Source: DAOTVD01 sp034437075 (GTDB lineage: Bacteria; Chloroflexota; Anaerolineae; Aggregatilineales; J027). From it: DNA of 5,481 nt. The notes beneath the pieces were generated by a model. It saw only the letters and a list, made by a program, of their open reading frames with translations. It did no database searches and was not told where the DNA came from. The translations under genes were made by a program, and so were the position numbers. Positions within the stretch are counted from its first letter, which is position 1. Each line of letters opens with the position of its first letter. Positions 1 through 5,131 of the stretch are shown here, in pieces. The stretch covers positions 1 to 5,481 of the forward strand of contig DAOTVD010000436.1 of NCBI GenBank assembly GCA_034437075.1, written 5' to 3'.

Positions 1-999
1 GTCGGCAATTTGGCGGGCGTAGTGCGCTTCATCGAAATGCTGTTCAAATTTGTCGGCCCCGGCGGGGATGTCAAACCCGCAGTTGAAGGTTTGCAAATGC
101 GGAATTTGCATGGAGGCTAGCGTTGCAATCGAGCCGGAATCCATCCCCCCGCTGAGATGCGCGCCGACGGGTACCTCGCTCATCAATTGCCGCCCGACTG
201 CCGTTTGCAAATGCGCGCGTAATTCAGCTTCCAGGGCCGCTTCGCTTTGCGCGGCATCCCCGGTAAAGGTCATGTCCCAATAAGTCTGTTGGCGGATGTG
301 GCCATCGGAGTCCACTTGTAGCCAATGGCCGGGCGGTAACAAGTAAATATCTTCGAATAGGGTATGTTCGCCAAACATATTCTGGAAGGTAAAATGCTCG
401 GCTAGCGCGCGATAATTCAAACGGCGGGGGATGGTGGGGTCTTGCAACAGGGCTTTAATCTCGCTGGCGAATAACAAACGGTCGTCGCGCACGGTGTAAT
501 ACAGCGGCTTGATGCCGAAGCGATCTCGCACCAGCAGTAGGTGCTCTGTGCGCCCATCCCACAAGGCAAATGCGAATTGGCCATTGAGATGCAAAGCACA
601 AGCCGGGCCGTATTCCTCGTATAAATGCAAAATGACTTCGGTATCTGCTTCGGTTTCGAAGCGATGGCCGCGTGCGGCTAAGCCGGGGCGTAAATCGCGG
701 TGATTGAAAATCTCGCCGTTGAATACCAGCCAGATGTCGCGCGTTTCGTTGGCCATAGGCTGATGACCGTGGGCGATGTCCACGATGGACAAGCGCCGAT
801 GCCCAAATCCGATAGATGCCGGGCGCGTTTCGGTGGGGTCAATCTTATGGCGATGGTAATCGAAGCCATACGCGCCGCTAAACACATAGCGGTGATCGTC
901 CGGCCCGCGATGCGCAATGGCGTCACACATTTGCTTGACCAACGCGCGTTGGATCGGTGCTGCGTTGCCCAAGCGCATGATTCCGGCGATACCACACAT
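1..999 (-). CDS. asnB: Asparagine synthase (glutamine-hydrolysing), N-terminal part
   Basis: Partial gene: 333 codons are present and the reading frame runs off the left edge. The family enzyme makes asparagine in the cytoplasm from aspartate, ATP and glutamine-derived ammonia. The protein starts MCGIAGI, so Cys2 becomes the N-terminal nucleophile of a class II glutamine amidotransferase domain once Met is removed. Further family motifs are HRGPDD (residues 30-35), HRRLSIVD (67-74), NGEIFN (94-99) and D119 in EADTEVIL; by alignment from memory R69, N94-G95-E96 and D119 match the glutamine-binding residues of E. coli AsnB. The synthetase domain begins with the ATP pyrophosphatase loop SGGMDS at 283-288. 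The start is backed by AGGAG nine bases upstream and by the requirement for Cys at position 2. Typical members are about 550-650 residues, so roughly half is missing. An oddity is about 20 extra residues between HRGPDD and HRRLSIVD compared with E. coli. The enzyme could serve amino-acid supply or modification of a surface polymer; only the family is certain. Confidence 0.96.
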   Translation of the reverse strand, partial: MCGIAGIMRLGNAAPIQRALVKQMCDAIAHRGPDDHRYVFSGAYGFDYHRHKIDPTETRPASIGFGHRRLSIVDIAHGHQPMANETRDIWLVFNGEIFNHRDLRPGLAARGHRFETEADTEVILHLYEEYGPACALHLNGQFAFALWDGRTEHLLLVRDRFGIKPLYYTVRDDRLLFASEIKALLQDPTIPRRLNYRALAEHFTFQNMFGEHTLFEDIYLLPPGHWLQVDSDGHIRQQTYWDMTFTGDAAQSEAALEAELRAHLQTAVGRQLMSEVPVGAHLSGGMDSGSIATLASMQIPHLQTFNCGFDIPAGADKFEQHFDEAHYARQIAD

Positions 1000-1027
1000 G
1001 ATTATGTTCTCCTGCTTATTCGGCGCC

Positions 1028-1056
1028 ATGCTAGCGGATTTAAGCGCGCTTGGCAA
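1028..1056 (-). promoter_or_regulatory. Candidate sigma70-type promoter for asnB
   Basis: On the minus strand TTGCCA (1051-1056) is followed after exactly 17 bases by TAGCAT (1028-1033). The -35 matches the TTGACA consensus at five of six positions and the -10 matches TATAAT at four of six. Transcription would begin near 1020-1022, giving a leader of about 20 bases that contains the AGGAG site of asnB. Found by eye only. Confidence 0.5.
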
Positions 1057-1086
1057 TTGCTTCCTGCGGCAGGAGGCTGGCATAAT
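1057..1086 (+). promoter_or_regulatory. Candidate extended -10 promoter for the methyltransferase–mazG operon
   Basis: CATAAT (1081-1086) matches the -10 consensus at five of six positions and is preceded by TG at 1078-1079, giving the extended -10 form TGnCATAAT. A weak -35, TTGCTT (1057-1062), lies 18 bases upstream. Transcription would start near 1093, about 33 bases before the ATG at 1126. The -35 directly abuts the opposing -35 of asnB, so the two promoters could compete or share a regulator. Confidence 0.45.
1059..1077. repeat. Inverted repeat, possible operator
   Basis: The arms GCTTCCTGC (1059-1067) and GCAGGAGGC (1069-1077) flank a single central G, with eight of nine pairs Watson-Crick and one T/G mismatch. 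The repeat sits between the proposed -35 and -10 of the rightward promoter, where a repressor would block transcription. A one-base loop is too tight for a good RNA hairpin and there is no T-run, so a protein-binding site fits better than a terminator. No regulator is encoded nearby in the window. Confidence 0.35.
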
Positions 1087-1125
1087 CAGCTAGGATACTG
1101 TGTATAGCCTACTAGGACAACTCGC

Positions 1126-1902
1126 ATGGCCTTCGACGGCAGCGCCCGCACCTATGACGACGATTTTAGCCATCATACCCTCGCCGCTTGGCTCCGCCAG
1201 CGCACCTGGGCACGGCTCGACACGCACTTTAGGCCGGGTATGCGCGTGCTAGAACTTGGCTGTGGCACGGGCGTCGATGCGTTGCACCTGGCCGAGCGCG
1301 GCGTAGAGGTCATCGCCACGGATACCAGCCCCGCCATGCTGCGCGAAGTGGACGCCAAAGCACACGCCGCCGGGCTGGCCATTCGAACGCAAATCCTCGA
1401 CATGAACGATCCAGCCACCTGGCGCGATCTTGGTTTAGTAGACGGGGCCTACAGCAATTTTGGCGCGCTGAATTGTACGCGCGCTTGGGGGGCGCTTTTC
1501 GCCTGGCTCGGCCAGCAGATACGCCCTGGCGGGGTGTTCGCTTGTGGCGTGATGGGGCCATTTTGCCTATGGGAAACGGCCTGGCATGCGTTACACGGGG
1601 ACTTCCGCACGGCGACCCGGCGCTGGTCGGGGCAGCATATCGCCACCCTGGCCGATGGTGCTCAAATACCCGTGTTTTATCCGGCAGCTAACAGCCTATG
1701 CCGTGCGGCGCGGCCTTATTTCGTCCAGCGCCGGGCTTTGTGCGGCTTGGGCGTCGCGCTGCCCCCCAGCGATGTCTACCCGGTTATCGAAAAGCGCCCG
1801 CGTCTGACGGGCTTTCTGGTACAATGCGAGGCATCCCTGGCACCGCGCTTTCCCTGGCGGGCTTGGGGCGATCATTATTGGCTAGAGATGGAACGCATAT
1901 GA
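1126..1902 (+). CDS. Class I SAM-dependent methyltransferase, substrate unknown
   Basis: A 258-residue soluble protein. The SAM-binding motif I, VLELGCGTG, is at residues 41-49. The next strand ends in VIATDTS with Asp66, the acidic residue expected to hold the SAM ribose hydroxyls. This is a standard Rossmann-fold class I methyltransferase, close to full length for the group. The region after about residue 150 is rich in Trp, Arg and Pro and probably forms the substrate cap; I recognise no motif there that names the substrate. There is no signal peptide or membrane segment. The start at 1126 has AGGA at 1114-1117, eight bases upstream, and leaves the expected short run of residues before motif I. 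The stop overlaps the mazG start in ATGA, so the two are probably transcribed and translated together. Its role could be modification of a small molecule, lipid or macromolecule; the mazG partner does not decide this. Confidence 0.9.
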   Translation: MAFDGSARTYDDDFSHHTLAAWLRQRTWARLDTHFRPGMRVLELGCGTGVDALHLAERGVEVIATDTSPAMLREVDAKAHAAGLAIRTQILDMNDPATWRDLGLVDGAYSNFGALNCTRAWGALFAWLGQQIRPGGVFACGVMGPFCLWETAWHALHGDFRTATRRWSGQHIATLADGAQIPVFYPAANSLCRAARPYFVQRRALCGLGVALPPSDVYPVIEKRPRLTGFLVQCEASLAPRFPWRAWGDHYWLEMERI

Positions 1903-3335
1903 GTTTAACGATCCTTGGCTTGGGGCCGGGCGATGCCGAAGACATCACGCGCCGCGCCTGGCGTATCCTGCATAGCGCACCTGTGCTCTTGTTGCGCACG
2001 GCCCATCATCCGCTTGTGGAGGCTTTAGAACGCGATGATTACACCGCATTTGATGCGTTTTACAACCGCGCGCCGGATTTCGAGACACTTTATAAAGACA
2101 TCGCCAAGACGGTATGGGAGCGTGCTCAGGCAGAAGACATCGTGTATGCCGTGCCGGGGCATCCGCTAGTCGGTGAAAGCACGGTGGGCCATTTGCTGGC
2201 CCTGGCGGGCGACACCCCCGTGACCATCGTTGACGGCCTGAGCTTCATCGAACCTGCGCTGAGCATGCTAGGCGTGGATGGCATGGCAGGCTTGCAAGTC
2301 TATGATGCGTTAGACATCGCGAGCGCACACCATCCGCCGCTAAACCCGGATACGCCCGCTTTGCTGGGCCAGGTCTATAACCGGGATGTGGCCGCACATG
2401 TTAAGCTCACGCTGATGAACGGCTATCCCGATGAGCATCCGGTAACGTTGTTGCATACCGCCGGCACCGCCGCAGCAATACGAGAAGACTTGCCCCTCTA
2501 TGCAATTGACCGTAGCGAGCATATCGCTCATCTCAGCGCGTTGTACGTGCCGCCCTTGCCCGTGGCTAGCAGCTTTGCACGCTTTCAAGAGACCATCGCC
2601 CACTTACGCGCGCCGGAAGGCTGCCCTTGGGATCGCGAACAAACCCACCAGAGCTTACGGCCCTATCTGCTAGAAGAAACCTACGAAGTGCTCGAAGCCC
2701 TGGATAATGATGATCCGGCGGCCCTGCGCGAGGAACTCGGCGATTTACTGTTGCAAGTGGTGCTACATAGCCAGATCGCGACCGAGGACGGCACCTTCAG
2801 CATGGCGAACATCATCGCGACCGTCAATCACAAGATCATCCATCGGCATCCCCATGTGTGGGGCACGGCAGAAGTCAACACCACGGACGACCTAAAGCGC
2901 GTGTGGGAGGCCCAAAAGCAGGCCGAAAAGGCCGATGCCCCGCCAGCGTCGATCTTGGGCGATACGCCGCCAGGCTTGCCCGCCCTGATGCAAGCCTACA
3001 AATATCAGAAAAAAGCCGCGCGCGTGGGCTTCGATTGGGAGACGGTCGAGCCAGTCATCGCGAAAGTTTTTGAAGAAATCGAGGAAGTGCGCGCCGCCGC
3101 CACCCCCGCAGACCAGGCCGCCGAAATGGGCGATGTGCTGTTCGCATTGGTTAACTGGGCGCGCTGGCTGGGTATCGACCCCGAAACGGCACTCCGCGAG
3201 ACCAATGCGCGGTTCCGGCAGCGTTTTACATATATCGAAAATCGCTTGGCCGAAACAGGGCGCGCGCTAGATGATGTTGATTTAAGTGAATTGGATGCCT
3301 TATGGGAAGCGGCCAAAGCGGCGCTGAAGCCATAA
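1899..3335 (+). CDS. mazG: MazG nucleotide pyrophosphohydrolase fused to a tetrapyrrole-methylase-like domain (YabN type)
   Basis: A 478-residue two-part protein. Residues 1 to about 225 resemble the tetrapyrrole (corrin/porphyrin) methylase fold: a glycine-rich loop GLGPGD at 7-12 and YAVPGHP at 83-89. From about 230 comes MazG, which hydrolyses (d)NTPs to monophosphate and pyrophosphate and is viewed as a house-cleaning enzyme. The first MazG unit has GCPWD (241-245), E259-E260-x2-E263 and E279-x2-D282, the four-helix metal site. The second has E392-E393-x2-E396 and E409-x2-D412, so both acidic sites look intact. B. subtilis YabN has this architecture; the target of its methylase part is unknown to me. 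The frame stays open upstream to 1698, but the ATG at 1899 is preferred because the domain begins immediately after it and it overlaps the upstream stop as ATGA. Only a weak GGA precedes it, so translational coupling is likely. It ends at a strong terminator. Confidence 0.94.
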   Translation: MSLTILGLGPGDAEDITRRAWRILHSAPVLLLRTAHHPLVEALERDDYTAFDAFYNRAPDFETLYKDIAKTVWERAQAEDIVYAVPGHPLVGESTVGHLLALAGDTPVTIVDGLSFIEPALSMLGVDGMAGLQVYDALDIASAHHPPLNPDTPALLGQVYNRDVAAHVKLTLMNGYPDEHPVTLLHTAGTAAAIREDLPLYAIDRSEHIAHLSALYVPPLPVASSFARFQETIAHLRAPEGCPWDREQTHQSLRPYLLEETYEVLEALDNDDPAALREELGDLLLQVVLHSQIATEDGTFSMANIIATVNHKIIHRHPHVWGTAEVNTTDDLKRVWEAQKQAEKADAPPASILGDTPPGLPALMQAYKYQKKAARVGFDWETVEPVIAKVFEEIEEVRAAATPADQAAEMGDVLFALVNWARWLGIDPETALRETNARFRQRFTYIENRLAETGRALDDVDLSELDALWEAAKAALKP

Positions 3336-3361
3336 AAAAATCCTGCTTAAGCAGGATTTTT
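3336..3361. terminator. Bidirectional rho-independent terminator between mazG and tRNA-Pro
   Basis: A perfect 26-bp palindrome begins immediately after the mazG stop codon. Its stem core is TCCTGC (3341-3346) and GCAGGA (3351-3356) around a TTAA loop, flanked by A5 on the left and T5 on the right. Read rightward the hairpin ends in a run of five T. Read leftward it ends in seven T (complement of 3334-3340). It can therefore end mazG transcription and, three bases after the mature end of the tRNA, tRNA transcription as well. Confidence 0.9.
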
Positions 3362-3364
3362 CAG

Positions 3365-3439
3365 TCGGGGCGCACGGATTTGAACCGTGGACCTCACCGA
3401 CCCGAACGGTGCGCGCTAGCCAAACTGCGCCACGCCCCG
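3365..3439 (-). tRNA. tRNA-Pro (anticodon CGG)
   Basis: A 75-nt gene folds into a full cloverleaf on the minus strand. The acceptor stem is CGGGGCG/CGCCCCG and U8-G9 follows it. The D stem is GCGC/GCGC around a loop with the GG pair, and the anticodon stem is CACCG/CGGTG. The anticodon loop is TTCGGGT, the variable loop AGGTC, and the T stem CACGG/CCGTG with loop TTCAAAT. Anticodon CGG lies at 3404-3402 and reads CCG. C1:G72, discriminator A73 and G35-G36 are the proline identity features of bacteria. The CCA tail is not encoded: CTG follows A73, so it must be added by tRNA nucleotidyltransferase. Position 38 is T opposite T32, where A or a U-A pairing is more usual. Confidence 0.95.
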
Positions 3440-3464
3440 ATAATATCGTTCGGTCGTGTGGCGT

Positions 3465-3493
3465 AGTATAGCTTTCGGCCAAGGGCTTGTAAA
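3465..3493 (-). promoter_or_regulatory. Near-consensus sigma70 promoter for tRNA-Pro
   Basis: On the minus strand TTTACA (3488-3493) and TATACT (3465-3470) are separated by exactly 17 bases, and each matches the sigma70 consensus at five of six positions. Initiation near 3458 would leave a 5' leader of about 18-20 bases for RNase P to remove. The position, just upstream of the tRNA and pointing towards it, supports the call. Confidence 0.72.
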
Positions 3494-3523
3494 GACGGAG
3501 TTATCACCAAGATAGGTTCATCT

Positions 3524-4156
3524 ATGGAACAAATCACGCTTTCGGACCGTGCCAAAAAGTTATCCTATGTTTTGCTGATGCCCCTGGCGCGCGGGTTGCA
3601 CCGTGTCGGCGTATCGCCGGATGCCGTGACGTTGGCGGGGTTGGCCGTAGTCGCATTCGGCGCGTGGCGCGTCATTGAAGGTGCCTGGATACAAGCCGCC
3701 ATCATTTTCTTGCTGGCGTTGCCTCTGGATACCCTAGACGGGGCGGTCGCGCGCTTACATGCTGAGTTTCGGCCCTTCGGCTCTTTTCTAGATTCCACCC
3801 TAGATCGCTATGCTGATGCTTTAATTCTGGGTGGTATCGGTTTATATTATGCCCGCGCAGATGCGTTACTCTTTGTCGGAGCAGCATTTGTCGCTTTACA
3901 CGGTGCGTTGATGGTTAGTTATCTGCGTGCGAAGGCCGAATCGCTAAGCATTAGCTGTAAAATCGGCCTGTTTACGCGCTTCGAGCGTTTGACCGTGGTG
4001 CTGGTGGCTCTTTTGGGGACGCTCATCGCAGGGCAGACCAGCCTAGACATCGGGATTATGGTTTTAGCCGTAGGGACACAATATACGGCTCTGGAACGTT
4101 TATGGTATGTGGGGCGCGCGTTGCGGCGTAGTGCCACGATTCAGGAGGAAAAGTAA
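3524..4156 (+). CDS. CDP-alcohol phosphatidyltransferase, resembling phosphatidylinositol-phosphate synthase
   Basis: A 210-residue integral membrane enzyme. It carries the complete family signature D-x2-DG-x2-AR-x8-G-x3-D-x3-D as D69, D72-G73, A76-R77, G86, D90 and D94. These aspartates bind the metal and catalyse transfer of a phosphatidyl group from CDP-diacylglycerol to an alcohol with release of CMP. About six hydrophobic segments are visible, roughly at 34-52, 55-71, 98-111, 114-133, 156-168 and 172-190. The SYLRAKAE stretch (132-139) followed by R152-F-E-R155 resembles the actinobacterial phosphatidylinositol-phosphate synthases and archaeal counterparts, which suggests inositol phosphate as acceptor. 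That is inference from motif likeness; phosphatidylglycerophosphate or another head group remains possible. The start has AGG at 3514-3516, seven bases upstream, a weak site. It leads a probable operon with lgt five bases downstream; no convincing rightward promoter was found by eye before it. Confidence 0.92.
   Translation: MEQITLSDRAKKLSYVLLMPLARGLHRVGVSPDAVTLAGLAVVAFGAWRVIEGAWIQAAIIFLLALPLDTLDGAVARLHAEFRPFGSFLDSTLDRYADALILGGIGLYYARADALLFVGAAFVALHGALMVSYLRAKAESLSISCKIGLFTRFERLTVVLVALLGTLIAGQTSLDIGIMVLAVGTQYTALERLWYVGRALRRSATIQEEK
4143..4148 (+). promoter_or_regulatory. Ribosome binding site of lgt inside the upstream gene
   Basis: A full AGGAGG lies within the last codons of the phosphatidyltransferase gene and ends 13 bases before the lgt ATG at 4162, longer than the usual 5-9. 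AAGGG (4155-4159) is nearer but only two bases from the ATG. The strong site could let ribosomes ending the upstream gene restart on lgt. Confidence 0.55.
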
Positions 4157-4161
4157 GGGCT

Positions 4162-5070
4162 ATGGACTTCACCAGAACAGGCATTGAAATCGGGCCATTC
4201 GAGCTATTTGGCCTAACATTGAATCCGACGTTACATTTTTATGGCTTGTTGATCGTCATCGGCATCATAGCGGCTTCAACGCTAGCTGCATGGTTGGCTA
4301 AACGGGATGATAAAGACCCCGAGCACGTTTGGAATGCGCTCATCTGGGCTGTTGTCGCGGGGGTCATTGGCGCGCGCGTGTGGTTCGTATTATTCCCGCC
4401 GGATGCATCGGTGGAAGCCGGGCGCGATACAGCTTGGATGCTCAGCCATCCCTTTGACCTGAACGACGGCCCTTTGGCCATCTGGAATGGCGGTTTAGGG
4501 ATTTTTGGGGCTTTTATCGGCGGCATGCTGGGTGTCTGGTTGTACTTTCGGCAAGCGAAGGTAAAAAATATCTGGTCTTGGCTGGATATTGGCGCGGTTG
4601 TTTTCCCCCTGGGGCATGCTATCGGGCGGTGGGGCAACTATGTGAATCAAGAACTTTATGGCGAACCGACCGATTTACCCTGGGCCATCAGCATTGATAA
4701 TCCGCCGTTACAATATATCGATGCGGCAGGCTTCCATCCGCTTTTCTTGTACGAAAGCCTGTGGAATCTTTTGCTGTGCGGTTTTTTGGTCTGGCTATGG
4801 ATGAATTATCGAACGCGCTTACGAACTGGCGACTTTGTTCTGATCTATCTCATCGGCTACTCTATAGTGCGCTTTTTGCTCGAATTTTTGCGCATCGAAA
4901 CCGCCCATATCCCTGGTACAGACATCAATTCGTCGCAGGCAACATCCATCCTGGCGATTGTCATTAGCGCGAGTTGGCTCTTTTACCGACATCGCATTAA
5001 CCGCACCGAGCCAACCTATCATTCCGATGGGCGCCCAGTTGGCAAACCGAAAAAACAGAAATCGCGTTAG
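4162..5070 (+). CDS. lgt: Prolipoprotein diacylglyceryl transferase
   Basis: A 302-residue polytopic membrane protein. Lgt moves the sn-1,2-diacylglyceryl group of phosphatidylglycerol onto the lipobox cysteine of prolipoproteins, the first step of lipoprotein maturation. The Lgt signature is clear at 155-167 (GRWGNYVNQELYG); R156 corresponds to the essential Arg143 of E. coli. Other family landmarks are HFYGLL (25-30), GARVWFV (70-76), FLYES (195-199) and Y233, R237 and E241 in the late helix, matching E. coli Tyr235, Arg239 and Glu243. Where E. coli has His103 in a SFHGG motif, this protein has Phe115 in GLGIFGAF. The C-terminus ends in a lysine-rich cytoplasmic tail (294-302). Length is usual for the family. 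The start follows the upstream stop by five bases with AGGAGG at 4143-4148, indicating co-transcription with the phospholipid synthase. Confidence 0.97.
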   Translation: MDFTRTGIEIGPFELFGLTLNPTLHFYGLLIVIGIIAASTLAAWLAKRDDKDPEHVWNALIWAVVAGVIGARVWFVLFPPDASVEAGRDTAWMLSHPFDLNDGPLAIWNGGLGIFGAFIGGMLGVWLYFRQAKVKNIWSWLDIGAVVFPLGHAIGRWGNYVNQELYGEPTDLPWAISIDNPPLQYIDAAGFHPLFLYESLWNLLLCGFLVWLWMNYRTRLRTGDFVLIYLIGYSIVRFLLEFLRIETAHIPGTDINSSQATSILAIVISASWLFYRHRINRTEPTYHSDGRPVGKPKKQKSR

Positions 5071-5097
5071 GTATTCGGCAATTTAAGGGCGGATCAT

Positions 5098-5103
5098 TAC
5101 AAT
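5098..5103 (+). promoter_or_regulatory. Weak -10-like element before the ABC transporter gene
   Basis: TACAAT matches the -10 consensus at five of six positions and lies 28 bases before the ABC gene start in the 61-base gap after lgt. No good -35 is found at 16-18 bases upstream (the best, TTCGGC at 5074-5079, is poor). There is also no terminator-like hairpin in the gap, so read-through from lgt is at least as likely as an internal promoter. Confidence 0.22.
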
Positions 5104-5131
5104 CAGGATTAGGTAAGCAAAGGAGAACCGG

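Noticed and set aside
700..1107. Rightward open frame of 135 codons opposite asnB
   Set aside because: It is antisense to the clearly conserved glutaminase domain and has no recognisable motif; it is a shadow of the coding strand.
1698..1898. In-frame upstream extension of mazG by 67 codons from the ATG at 1698
   Set aside because: The stretch overlaps the methyltransferase gene in another frame and has no domain similarity, and the family fold begins right at the ATG at 1899.
3438..3448. Short inverted repeat CGATA-A-TATCG at the 5' edge of the tRNA
   Set aside because: Five-base arms with a one-base centre overlapping the acceptor stem; expected by chance and with no separate support.
3300..3482. 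Leftward 60-codon open frame across the tRNA and terminator
   Set aside because: The bases are fully explained by tRNA-Pro, its leader and the terminator palindrome.
3487..3516. Rightward promoter TTGTAA…GATAGG before the phosphatidyltransferase
   Set aside because: Poor -10 match, 18-base spacer, and initiation would fall at the start codon; not convincing, though a leaderless transcript cannot be excluded.
4239..4637. Leftward 132-codon open frame within lgt
   Set aside because: It lies antisense to conserved lgt membrane segments, has no ribosome site that stands out and resembles no family.
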